64,000 bases of DNA from a filamentous cyanobacterium CCP2 (GTDB lineage: Bacteria > Cyanobacteriota > Cyanobacteriia > Elainellales > Elainellaceae), in contig PVWD01000003.1 in assembly GCA_003003615.1 (NCBI GenBank), positions 1 through 64,000 on the forward strand, in the 5' to 3' direction. A program made the position numbers and the translations under genes. This document shows, piece by piece, positions 45,894 through 54,489 of the stretch (within the stretch, counting starts at the first letter, position 1; the number at the start of each line of letters is the position of its first letter). The notes under the pieces were generated by a model. It searched no databases, was not told the origin of the DNA, and saw only the letters and a program-made list of their open reading frames with translations.

Positions 45894-46640
45894 TCAATTC
45901 CTTTTTCCTTCCTCAAACGGTCGGATTTCTTCAATTTGCAACCCGCTTTCCAGCATTTGGTAGACCACCCGCTGGTACTCTGTGGCATTTTGAGTGAGAG
46001 GGGTCTGAGGTGGATCGATCGCTTTGACATAAAAGGTGCGATTAAACGGAATGGAGTAACCGGATGGATTGGTGGCATCAAAGATGATGCGGGTTGTTAC
46101 CATATCCACTTTCCAGCGACCATTGCCTGCTAGTTGAGGCGGAGAGACAGTCTGAGGCACGAGAACTCCAGCGGTTTGTCCCTCAAATACTCCCGCAGGG
46201 ATGACTTCTGCTGCCAGTTCATGCAAGAAGGTATCGCGAAAGTCTGGAGCCAGGAGGAATGAGGCTTCCCAGGCACTGGTCGGAACGCGCTTACGCCCTT
46301 CCACTTGAACCCCTGGATCGATCGCAGTCTGTTGCTTTCCATGTAGATTGCCCCAGGAGAAGGTCATCACTGCCCAGTCCGAAACTGTTTTACGAATCAC
46401 CTCTGGCTCTCGATGGGAATAGTCCTCTGCCCGTACCGTGTAAGCTCGACCATTCACCTGCTGTACCAAGGTGGGTGGTGGTTGATTGGCAAGTTTAGAA
46501 ACCGAAAGCGCCAGCCAGATGAAAGCAATGGTGAGGAAGACGAGTCCGATAGACAATCCCAGAAATGCCAGGGGTAGAATGTCGCTGGAATCGAGCTTCA
46601 AGCGTTGGGATTTGCGTTTGAGATCGGAAATTCTTTGCAT
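45894..46640 (-). CDS. VirB8/TraE-like inner-membrane protein (probable)
   Basis: This is 248 aa from ATG 46640, 4 bases from the VirB10-like gene. It has a basic cytoplasmic N-terminus, a single transmembrane helix (~21-47, PLAFLGLSIGLVFLTIAFIWLALSV) and a periplasmic domain. That domain reads NGRAYTVRAEDYSHREPEVI, DWAVMTFSWGN and VTTRIIFDATNPSGYSIPFNR. Topology, size and position between VirB6- and VirB10-like genes fit VirB8/TraE/TrbF. Assignment rests on topology and order more than on strict motifs. Confidence 0.6.
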   Translation of the reverse strand: MQRISDLKRKSQRLKLDSSDILPLAFLGLSIGLVFLTIAFIWLALSVSKLANQPPPTLVQQVNGRAYTVRAEDYSHREPEVIRKTVSDWAVMTFSWGNLHGKQQTAIDPGVQVEGRKRVPTSAWEASFLLAPDFRDTFLHELAAEVIPAGVFEGQTAGVLVPQTVSPPQLAGNGRWKVDMVTTRIIFDATNPSGYSIPFNRTFYVKAIDPPQTPLTQNATEYQRVVYQMLESGLQIEEIRPFEEGKRN

Positions 46641-46643
46641 AAT

Positions 46644-47774
46644 TTATTTGGGAATAGGAATAAAGGATGTACCAACAGTAATGATGCGAGTGATGCCCCC
46701 ACTAACTCCTCGAAAGACTGCCATGCCTGCACCGCCAGCTAATGCCAATGCCAGAATCGGAGCCAGAACACTGATCAGTAGAAGAAAACTGAAATCGCCT
46801 TGGTCTTGAGCATCCGCAGCAACGACGACGGTTGCCGCTAATCCCACGATGACGTTGTAGGAAAACTTGGCCATGCCCAGGCTGAAAAAGCCAATCAACC
46901 AAGCCCAGATGGGACGTGCCTGCATCGGGATGACCGAGCCTGCCACGGCGATCGGACCCAACAATCCAGTGATCAGCATGGAGAGTTCCAAGAGATTCGC
47001 GAACGCCCACTGCCAGCCTTTCAGTAATTGTTCTGCTAGGGCTTGACTACCCGTTTGTAGAAAGTAAGCAGCTAAGATATCGGTGCCAGGATTGGAAACA
47101 AAACTGCGAGAGGGATTGTCTTCATATTGCTGTTGAATCTGCTCGGTGATTTCTGTGATTCTTGCCCACTGTCGTTCCACTCCAGCCGTCCACCAGCCCT
47201 TGGCTCTAAATTCTGCTTCGAGTCTGTCTCTGGCTCGTTCTCCAGCATCCACAAAACAGTCAATTTGAGCCTGTCCTTCTTTCGCCTCACACTCAGCATA
47301 TTCCTGCTGGATCTCGCTTTTCGCTTGCTGGGAGAGGATGACATCGTTGAGAGCTTCCAGCATCGACACTTCACCAATCTGCACATCCAGGACAATCTGT
47401 GTTTGGGCGTTGATCAGGTTACGAATGCCCAGTGTGGTAGCCCCTAGCAGGGCACCATTGTTGAACAACAGCACCATCACAGCAAACACCCAGAGGACTT
47501 CTTGTAGAGCAGGTAAAATGCCGCGATCGATCGCATTTTTCACCCAAATCACCGCAAAGAAGATGAATGCTCCTGCCACAATGACCGCTGCAAATTCAGT
47601 GATACCCAAGTACAATCCATTCGTGCCATCAAAAATATCTGTCCATCGCTCATCCCAGGCATCCTGCACCGCTTCCAGTTTCTCGGTGCTGTCTTGAATA
47701 ATCCCGATGCCGCCCCCAACCTGGGCAAGAGGTAAAGGAAACAAGGGCAGCAGATGATACAACTTTATGAGCAT
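46644..47774 (-). CDS. VirB6/TrbL-like polytopic membrane protein
   Basis: This is 376 aa from ATG 47774. At least five hydrophobic helices are visible (about 59-77, 92-115, 255-285, 290-315 and 328-350), with an internal soluble coiled region (~150-230) containing two close cysteines (ECEAKEGQAQIDCF). The pattern matches VirB6/TrbL, which forms the inner-membrane passage for substrate. It lies between the VirB5-like and VirB8-like genes with gaps of 2-3 bases. Confidence 0.72.
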   Translation of the reverse strand: MLIKLYHLLPLFPLPLAQVGGGIGIIQDSTEKLEAVQDAWDERWTDIFDGTNGLYLGITEFAAVIVAGAFIFFAVIWVKNAIDRGILPALQEVLWVFAVMVLLFNNGALLGATTLGIRNLINAQTQIVLDVQIGEVSMLEALNDVILSQQAKSEIQQEYAECEAKEGQAQIDCFVDAGERARDRLEAEFRAKGWWTAGVERQWARITEITEQIQQQYEDNPSRSFVSNPGTDILAAYFLQTGSQALAEQLLKGWQWAFANLLELSMLITGLLGPIAVAGSVIPMQARPIWAWLIGFFSLGMAKFSYNVIVGLAATVVVAADAQDQGDFSFLLLISVLAPILALALAGGAGMAVFRGVSGGITRIITVGTSFIPIPK

Positions 47775-47776
47775 GG

Positions 47777-48589
47777 CTAGCTCCCCGCCTCATCAGAGGT
47801 AACATCATCCGTTCCGAATAGTCCAGGAATGTAAATCGGAGCTTGAGAGGCGCGTGTGGTCAACGCTCTACGCTCCACCCGTTCACGTCGATTCGCTTCA
47901 TCGATTCCTTCACTGGTGTTGGCTGAAAGCTGAGCAATGATACTGTCCAGGCGTTGTAATTCTAGAAGTGCTAGACGGTTATCTGCTGTTAGCTCAGCCG
48001 TGTTGGTAAGGATACCCGCTAACACAGAATTCATCTGCGTCTGATTCTTCATCACATCCTGTGTTACGGTTAGAGACTGTGCTGATTCTGCCAATTGTTG
48101 TGTGGTTTCTAATCCTTGCTGATTCGTCTCCAGAATGGAAGTAACTCGTTCACCTTCCTCTTGCACTTGCGTTTCCCCTTCTTCTCCCAACATCGGTGCA
48201 GCGATCGATCGCCCCAGTTCCTGGTCGTAGAGATTTGCCACATCCCGTTGGCGCACAACCGGGTTGATTGTCAGCACCCCTGAACCAGGAACCTCATCGG
48301 CAGTACGGACTTCATGGGGATTCGGTGGGTCTGACCCTGCGGCAGAGACGAGATCACCCCATTCTCCTCCCAGTGCGACATCCATGATGATGTCCATGAT
48401 TTCATCAGTTCTGCCAATTCGTCCCAAGATGCGCTCTAGTGGATTACCGCCTTGAGGATTGAGCACGAGATCATACCAACTATCTCCAATGCCTCCGGGC
48501 ATGAACGCAGCGGTGGCAATACTTGCACCGATAACTGGAAACGCCAGACTTGTTCCAGTAACAATAATCAGAGCCGTTCGCTTCTTCAT
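47777..48589 (-). CDS. VirB5/TrbJ-like secreted coiled-coil protein (probable)
   Basis: ATG 48589 is the best start because GAGG lies eight bases upstream, inside the end of virB4; a GTG at 48598 would overlap that site. The product (270 aa) has a signal peptide (MKKRTALIIVTG followed by a hydrophobic stretch and ATAAF). A periplasmic helical domain includes TSILETNQQGLETTQQLAES and DNRLALLELQRLDSIIAQL. This matches the style of VirB5/TrbJ minor pilus-tip proteins. Its place directly after virB4 is also as in other systems. No diagnostic motif, so probable. Confidence 0.6.
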   Translation of the reverse strand: MKKRTALIIVTGTSLAFPVIGASIATAAFMPGGIGDSWYDLVLNPQGGNPLERILGRIGRTDEIMDIIMDVALGGEWGDLVSAAGSDPPNPHEVRTADEVPGSGVLTINPVVRQRDVANLYDQELGRSIAAPMLGEEGETQVQEEGERVTSILETNQQGLETTQQLAESAQSLTVTQDVMKNQTQMNSVLAGILTNTAELTADNRLALLELQRLDSIIAQLSANTSEGIDEANRRERVERRALTTRASQAPIYIPGLFGTDDVTSDEAGS

Positions 48590-48594
48590 CACAT

Positions 48595-51402
48595 TCACCT
48601 CATTTGTGTAATAGAATGGCGACTGTTTGCTGAATCGAGTTGAGATTGAGGATGAATCACTTCAACCGTGGATGGATGACCTTCTGGGGCGATCGTGTCC
48701 ATTGAGCGACCGGATTGCATGGCATGAACATACGCATCTGCAAACGCTTTGTATCCTGCAAACTTGTTGGCATATTGAGCGAGTACACGATGTCTAGCCC
48801 GTTGTTCTTTCTGGTTATTCGCCACCGCTGCTAGTAACTCTGGGGAGGGATGGTGCCGACATTGGACGAGTCTGGCATCGGCATCGACAAGCCAGTGCGA
48901 ACACAACTGAGATGGATTGGTGCGGAAGGATTCATCGGTATTGGGCAGCAGCACGGCAGGATCGTAGCCAAAGAAGCGTTCGTAGGATGCCAGGGCATTC
49001 GGTTGAATCGCGCCAATCAAACGAGTATTGAGGTTCTGAAGGATTTGCGATCCGGCGATCGAGTTGGCGATCGTGTCGGGATCTTGCCCAATAATCAACG
49101 GACGAATGCCAGCCTTTGCACCATTGGCGCACACCTGACCAATGATTTGAGCAATGCCGTTGTACTTGAACAGAATGGGACTTTCATCGATCGCCAGTAG
49201 AGAATCCGTAACCTCCAACGCTTTGCGGAACGCCATTGATTGTGCCGAGAGCGCTAGGACTGCGGCTTCAATGTTGTCTCCCACATTCCGCAGCGCGAAC
49301 ACGCTTAGTCGCGCATCGGTGCGAATGGTGGAGGGTTGAGAAATGGCTTTGCCCACTCGACTAGTGAGCCATCCCTGTAACTCCAGCAGGATGGTGGCAA
49401 CTGCTTCACGAGCTAATTCTGAATCCACGCCCAGATCCAGTTCCCTGACCGTTTCCACAAAATCAACCAGCGTCGGCATCTGTCTCCAGTCCGCACTGCC
49501 AAAACCTTGTTCAAATGCCGCGTGATACCGATTCTGAATTTGCGAATCCGCAAAGAAAACGGCAAGTGCTTGCCAGAGAATCGTGTAGACTCGCTTTCCC
49601 AGTTGTCCCTCAGTTTGAGTGCCCATCACCATTGTGTTGAGCGCCTTGACCAGGAACTCCTTGTAATCTTCCAGGCGTTCTTCCTGCTGTTGGGGGGGTA
49701 AATGACGCAAGTTTGGGATCTGAAACAGGTTATTGCGCTCTGAGCCAATGTCGAAATACGCACCTTGATCTCCGAAGAACTTCACCAAATCGGTGTAGGT
49801 GGTCGTGCCATCGGGTTTGGGGTAATCCAGGGAAATCACATTCATGCCGTGCGCGATCGCCCATATAAAAATATCCGATGCCAAAACAGATTTACCGCTA
49901 CGGGTCTCCCCAAAAATAAGAATGCCTCGGTGCTTGCCTGTAAAGTCGATCAGTAGCGGCATATTACCTTGCCGAGTGATTAGCTCCAGTCCTTTGGAAT
50001 CAACTGCTCTGGTACAAGCCAACGGCATCAAGCCTGGAGCTTCATTGGTCAGATACATTTGCTTACGGTCGTCCCCTAATAGCCATCCCTCCACGATCGG
50101 GAGTGACTTGAGCCACAATGACCATGCCACTTCCGTTTCCCGAATAAACTCGCCTTGAGGAAACACATGAGTGATTTTTTGACAGGATTCATTCAAGCTT
50201 TCTGGGTCATCCCGATGTACCAGTGCCAGAACGCTGATCCAAATTGGCATGGCTCCCTCAAAAATTCTCTCTTGGGCTTCAATGCCGCGCTTAGCTCGTA
50301 CTTGTGAAGCCACATCGACATTCTTAAACTCGGTAGCGCGATGCGTCGCGGTGATGTTCTGTCGAGTCAGTCGTTGCAGCGTAATGCGGGTCATCATCCG
50401 ATCGGCAGCGGCTAACTCACAAACTACCTCACAATCCGGAACATCTGAAAGCGCTTGCCAGAGATAATAGAGTTGATGTTCGGGTGAGACAAAACCTGTT
50501 GGTTTGGATTCTAGAGCTAAAGTGCCCACAAACTTGCCTCGCACTCGTACCCATTGGCGATCAGCTTTGGGATGAGAAGGATGCCCATGTTCCCCTCGAA
50601 CCAACACGGAAACGGCATGAAGCTCCTCTCGGATCTCTTCTTCCAGAGAAAGATTGCCCTTATCATCTTGCAAGACCAGGCATTGAGGCAGGGGAGGCGG
50701 TTGCAACGTGTTAAATTGTTGCCATAAGTAACCCCACAGATCATCAGCGGTCATAGGGGATGCTTGCAGTCCCATACGGGAATTAATCAAGTTCTCCCAA
50801 TGCAGATAGCCGTAACTGAATGCGCGTTCTAGCATTTGCTGATAGTGTTCATATTCCTTACGCTCCTTCATTCCTTTGAGCGTGTCATACTGTTCAATCA
50901 TCCAGGCAAGCAACTTCTCCAGTCGATCGGAACTCATTCCTTTACCAGGTTCGATCGCGTAGGTGGCAAAGAGATAGAGTTGTTTCGTTTGTCGTTCGCT
51001 TTGTTGAGTTAATAATCGCGTCGAACGCTGTTGCGCCAGTAGTAAAAACTGTGTTTCCAAACTGTCAGTTGCATTGATTAGCTGTTCTAATTCTTGCTGG
51101 CGTTGCCCATCATTCGCAAACGAACGCAGATGGATGCGGAGCCGATCGCCTGGACGAAAGCCTTTCAGTCCAGCTTCAATTCGCTCCAGGGTTGCTTCAG
51201 CTTGTTCTCTGGAGAGCATTGTATGAATGCCTGGTGCTTGGAAGCCAAACACAAAGCTAAATTGTTGTCCCCGCTTGAGCAGATAAGCGCCGACATTTCG
51301 CCCTCGCAGGGCTAGTTTACAAATACACTCCAATTGCGTTTCGTCTTCAAACGGCTTGAAGTGATAGCGTTGATTTCTAGTGCGTGGTTTAGTTGTCATC
51401 AT
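48595..51402 (-). CDS. virB4: VirB4/TraC-family conjugation ATPase
   Basis: This is 935 aa from ATG 51402, whose start overlaps the upstream VirB3-like gene by 14 bases. The N-terminal ~430 residues are the VirB4 CagE-type region. The C-terminal ATPase has Walker A GILIFGETRSGKSVLA (Lys504), then VISLDYPKPDG, and Walker B SLLAIDESPILF with PLIIGQDPDTIANS downstream. VirB4 is the universal motor for pilus assembly and transfer. No VirB11 partner is seen, as in F-like systems and the cyanobacterial MPF type C. Confidence 0.93.
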   Translation of the reverse strand: MMTTKPRTRNQRYHFKPFEDETQLECICKLALRGRNVGAYLLKRGQQFSFVFGFQAPGIHTMLSREQAEATLERIEAGLKGFRPGDRLRIHLRSFANDGQRQQELEQLINATDSLETQFLLLAQQRSTRLLTQQSERQTKQLYLFATYAIEPGKGMSSDRLEKLLAWMIEQYDTLKGMKERKEYEHYQQMLERAFSYGYLHWENLINSRMGLQASPMTADDLWGYLWQQFNTLQPPPLPQCLVLQDDKGNLSLEEEIREELHAVSVLVRGEHGHPSHPKADRQWVRVRGKFVGTLALESKPTGFVSPEHQLYYLWQALSDVPDCEVVCELAAADRMMTRITLQRLTRQNITATHRATEFKNVDVASQVRAKRGIEAQERIFEGAMPIWISVLALVHRDDPESLNESCQKITHVFPQGEFIRETEVAWSLWLKSLPIVEGWLLGDDRKQMYLTNEAPGLMPLACTRAVDSKGLELITRQGNMPLLIDFTGKHRGILIFGETRSGKSVLASDIFIWAIAHGMNVISLDYPKPDGTTTYTDLVKFFGDQGAYFDIGSERNNLFQIPNLRHLPPQQQEERLEDYKEFLVKALNTMVMGTQTEGQLGKRVYTILWQALAVFFADSQIQNRYHAAFEQGFGSADWRQMPTLVDFVETVRELDLGVDSELAREAVATILLELQGWLTSRVGKAISQPSTIRTDARLSVFALRNVGDNIEAAVLALSAQSMAFRKALEVTDSLLAIDESPILFKYNGIAQIIGQVCANGAKAGIRPLIIGQDPDTIANSIAGSQILQNLNTRLIGAIQPNALASYERFFGYDPAVLLPNTDESFRTNPSQLCSHWLVDADARLVQCRHHPSPELLAAVANNQKEQRARHRVLAQYANKFAGYKAFADAYVHAMQSGRSMDTIAPEGHPSTVEVIHPQSQLDSANSRHSITQMR

Positions 51403-51700
51403 GGTTCAAACAGCAGCTATAGCGAACGTGTCCTCGTTTCCAATCTGGAACGGTCACAAACTTGTTCGTGAACTTCCAGGTTTTCTCCCCCACCACAATC
51501 CACCAACTACTGATACCCCAGGCACTCACGACCATGAACACAGCAAAACCCAGATGGAAGAGAACTTGAGTCAGGAAATAGGCAAGAATCAGGATGATGC
51601 CGGATGGAGCCAGGAGGTTGGCAGGAATGGGTCCCAGAGTGGGCTGTTGTCCCAGGCTTTGATTTACTATCCGAAAGGGTTGCTCATGTCGTTGGGTCAT
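51389..51700 (-). CDS. VirB3/TraL-like small membrane protein
   Basis: This is 103 aa from ATG 51700. Two adjacent hydrophobic segments (ANLLAPSGIILILAYFLTQV and FHLGFAVFMVVSAWGIS) are followed by a basic soluble tail, the usual VirB3/TraL layout. It overlaps the virB4 start by 14 bases, and virB3 genes are almost always directly upstream of, or fused to, virB4. Inner-membrane partner of VirB4. Confidence 0.75.
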   Translation of the reverse strand: MTQRHEQPFRIVNQSLGQQPTLGPIPANLLAPSGIILILAYFLTQVLFHLGFAVFMVVSAWGISSWWIVVGEKTWKFTNKFVTVPDWKRGHVRYSCCLNHDDN

Positions 51701-51736
51701 GATGACTAACTCCTGAGAAAGAGTGGCAGCTTAAGT

Positions 51737-52333
51737 TCAGCCATCTGCTCCCCCACCTGCCCCTCCGCCTGCGCCATCTCCAAAGAACAAGGCACTCAAT
51801 CCTTCCACCAATACGACCGCCGCTACAATGATGAAGGCATTTTGAGCCAGGGGTTGCCATTGTTCTCCCCGTTGAGCTTGGTAAATAGCGAAAAAGACAA
51901 AACCCACAGCAGACACCCAAATGACGACACGGATCAACCCAAAGAGAAACGTAATAATTTCGCTATCCAGGTATTCACCGAAGATCGTGTCTACCTCGTC
52001 TTCAGCGGTATCAAAGATTTGAGCGATAGCAGGATTGGCGTTAGTGGTAATGGCGAGGAAAAGGAATGTGCCCAGCAAAAGCCCCAGCGTTCTATACCCA
52101 CCCATGCGCTGAAACCAGGGATGAGAAGTGAGCATTATCATCAATTGATTGAAAGCGATCGGGAAGCGTAGGAAAAGACAGCCGACACTAACAACGAAAT
52201 ACAGCGTGACTGGAAACTGAAGCACCAGAAGTAACCCACACAGACTGAACGATGTGAAAACTGGAAGTGAAAAAGATGAAAAACGATGAATACCCCTCTC
52301 AAGCGAGTTGAGAGAAATTCGAGTGTTGTTCAT
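51737..52333 (-). CDS. VirB2/TrbC-like pilin precursor (probable)
   Basis: The start is uncertain: ATG 52333 has AGGA ten bases upstream and gives 198 aa, while 52141 and 52105 are shorter options. The C-terminal ~115 residues look like a pilin precursor. A hydrophobic leader (LLLGTFLFLAITTNANPAIA) ends in a cleavage-like site, two helices follow (FGLIRVVIWVSAVGFVFFAIY and AFIIVAAVVLVEGLSALFF), and the end is a Gly-rich tail (GGGAGGGADG). Between the helices lies the short charged loop QAQRGEQWQPL. As the first gene of the transfer block it matches the position of virB2. The N-terminal extension with further hydrophobic segments is unusual. Confidence 0.6.
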   Translation of the reverse strand: MNNTRISLNSLERGIHRFSSFSLPVFTSFSLCGLLLVLQFPVTLYFVVSVGCLFLRFPIAFNQLMIMLTSHPWFQRMGGYRTLGLLLGTFLFLAITTNANPAIAQIFDTAEDEVDTIFGEYLDSEIITFLFGLIRVVIWVSAVGFVFFAIYQAQRGEQWQPLAQNAFIIVAAVVLVEGLSALFFGDGAGGGAGGGADG

Positions 52334-52380
52334 GTTGAGTAATCCTGGAATGAGAATTGACAGAAATAATGAAAGGCAAC

Positions 52381-52405
52381 ATTGACCTAAACAAATCAGG
52401 TCAAT
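52381..52405. promoter_or_regulatory. 8-bp perfect inverted repeat upstream of the transfer block
   Basis: ATTGACCT (52381-52388) and AGGTCAAT (52398-52405) flank a 9-base AT-rich spacer. The site lies ~50 bp upstream of the first transfer gene. Spacing and symmetry fit a repressor operator for the conjugation operon; a hairpin in the leader is the alternative. Confidence 0.5.
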
Positions 52406-52408
52406 CAA

Positions 52409-53134
52409 TTACTAGCCTTTGTCGTAATCGCTCTCCTCACATCAAGTGCGAACGCAATCGAGCAAACTTTAGTTAAAATCTCAAAGCAACGGCTTGAATG
52501 TCTTCTTGCAGTGGTCATCAGAAGCGTAGAGACCAACCCAAGCCAACATCGATCAAATTTTTCATCGCTGCTAGCTTTTCAGGTGCGTAACAGAAATAGA
52601 AATAGAAGCGGTAGATTGTGCCCTGAGCAGCGATCGGTCAAATGAGGATGGAACTGAGAAATCCTAGAATCAACGAGACGAGATTGATAGACCTTCAAGA
52701 AGTAGAGCCAAGAATCAAGTCCCACAAAATGTCATAAAGTTGTACTTGAAGTAATAGTCTAACAACTTGTAAGAACACGCAAGCGTTTTTATATTTGTTT
52801 AAGAAATGGATGTACTTTCTTGAAGCTGTTCCAATTCATTTCATAACTTACACCAATGGAAATCTCCCTGTACCTGGTCTCACCTCATTTCGAGTGGATG
52901 GATGACAACCTACTCTATCTTGGAGGTGGCACGTGTTATTTTGAAGCTTCCTTGTAGAAGGTGCTTGCTGAGAAGTTCTATCAGTAGGACAATTTTATGT
53001 TGAAGTCAATGTGAAGTAAACCTGGTTCCTGAATCAGGCACTATAGCATTTCCATAAAATCCTTGTCTCTTTATTTACAGACCCAGCCACGAGAATTAGG
53101 ATGACATCAGTTGTTTTGATGGAAGTTCGGCTAG
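52409..53134. other. 726-bp divergent gap: candidate control region or oriT
   Basis: This is the only long gap beside the conjugation block. It separates the minus-strand transfer genes from the plus-strand RHH gene. I see a perfect palindrome CCTGAATCAGG (53028-53038), 97 bp before the RHH start, and several AT-rich stretches (52780-52850). I see no gene. Relaxosome accessory RHH proteins often bind the adjacent oriT, so this is where a nic site would be sought; none can be identified by eye. Confidence 0.4.
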
Positions 53135-53578
53135 ATGTCAAGTCCTAAGAAGACCGATAAGGAGTTACCTCCTCATCCCAAGTCAGGGCAAGATGAGCAT
53201 TCTGAAGGTGCTTGTCGTCCTACTTTCTACATGAGTACGGATCTATTGGCAGCGATTGAAGCACAATCGACAGTGGAGGATAAAAAACGATCGCCCTTTG
53301 TGGCTGAGGTGTTAGAGCTTCTGCTGGCTTCTCCGATGGGTGAGCAATTGCGGGAGAACGCTCAGAAACATCGCCGTAGCTTGGTGCATGAATTAGAGAG
53401 CAATCTGGTGTTGTTCAATGAGCATATTCCAACGGCTCGGATTGTCGAGTTAGCAGAAGCAAGCCAAAGACATCCCGATCAGATGCTAGTTCGGCTGATC
53501 TTGCTGGGACTGAGAGTCTATGAACGGGCGATCGCTCGCATGGAAGCAGACATTGAGGGCAGCAACGAACTGTCTTAA
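53135..53578 (+). CDS. Ribbon-helix-helix-type DNA-binding protein (probable)
   Basis: This is 147 aa from ATG 53135 with GGAAG nine bases upstream. After a charged N-terminus, RPTFYMSTDLLAAIEAQ followed by KKRSPFVAEVLELLLAS has the beta-strand/helix/turn/helix pattern of RHH regulators (MetJ/Arc type). The C-terminal ~80 residues are helical (LVRLILLGLRVYERAIARM). It is divergent from the transfer block across 0.7 kb. A role as transfer-operon repressor or relaxosome accessory protein (TraY/MobC-like in position) is the natural inference; no segregation partner (ParA) is present. Confidence 0.65.
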   Translation: MSSPKKTDKELPPHPKSGQDEHSEGACRPTFYMSTDLLAAIEAQSTVEDKKRSPFVAEVLELLLASPMGEQLRENAQKHRRSLVHELESNLVLFNEHIPTARIVELAEASQRHPDQMLVRLILLGLRVYERAIARMEADIEGSNELS

Positions 53579-53876
53579 TACTGGAGCTTAATCTTTTTCA
53601 GCAAATATTCCGGATAGTTAAGAATCTTAATGTATCAATAGACAAATGAAAATTACTGATACTCAAGGTCTCATTTATCTGTGAACTCCTGACTGAGGTA
53701 ATTTAGCTCCGTTGCAGAGCGGATTGCCTGATGTTCGTAATTTAAGACAAGTACAGTTTAACAATATCGCTGTGTTTAGCAATTGATACAGCTTGTGGCT
53801 TGAGAATTCTACTTTTCAAGCGGCTCGTTGGGAATTCTGTTTTGTTTGTCTTCGACCGTTCGGATCTTAAACCACG

Positions 53877-54362
53877 ATGGGTCGATATTTGACTAGGCGT
53901 TATGTTGCAGTCGATTGGGATGAGGCGGTCAGGTTAGCGGGTCTCGACCAAACGCCGATCGCGGAGATTCGTTACACTGCTGACGCGGAACTGATTCATC
54001 GCACCGAATGGTGGGCATGGTGGTCGGATGAGTTGTTGACAATAGCGATCGGGCTACCAGAATCCCTTAACCCTCAAGGGCTTTCTACCGATGCAGTGGA
54101 ATTGATGAGTGATGTTTGGGGTAGCGATTCTCCTCAACCTCAATGTGGGTGGCGAACATTGGCAAAAATTCAGAGCATTCTCTATCGTGAACCACTATCC
54201 GTGACTACAGATTTAAGAAATTCTCAGTTTGCAACCTGTGAATGTCTCATAGTTGAATTTTTTGATGGTAATCAGAGGAGTTTGTATCGTTTGTGGGCTG
54301 GGTATAACGAAGGATATTGGTGTGAGATTAGCTGGGAACCCCCAGACGGATGGGGGATGTAA
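53877..54362 (+). CDS. Hypothetical 161-aa protein
   Basis: ATG 53877 opens a 161-codon frame rich in tryptophan (RTEWWAWWSDELL and YWCEISWEPPDGWGM). No signal peptide, membrane segment or known motif is seen. Base composition and codon use look like neighbouring genes. It lies 298 bp after the RHH gene, a gap with nothing recognisable, and 127 bp before the MoxR-type ATPase on the same strand. Function unknown. Confidence 0.55.
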   Translation: MGRYLTRRYVAVDWDEAVRLAGLDQTPIAEIRYTADAELIHRTEWWAWWSDELLTIAIGLPESLNPQGLSTDAVELMSDVWGSDSPQPQCGWRTLAKIQSILYREPLSVTTDLRNSQFATCECLIVEFFDGNQRSLYRLWAGYNEGYWCEISWEPPDGWGM

Positions 54363-54489
54363 ATCTCACAGTCTCCTCCCACTGATCAATCGTGGTCGAT
54401 TCTTTGTGTGCAGCAGCAGTTTATTTTCAAAACTATCTGCCTAAAGACAACTACGGTTGTTATAAACGTAGTAAGGATAACCTGGTTGA

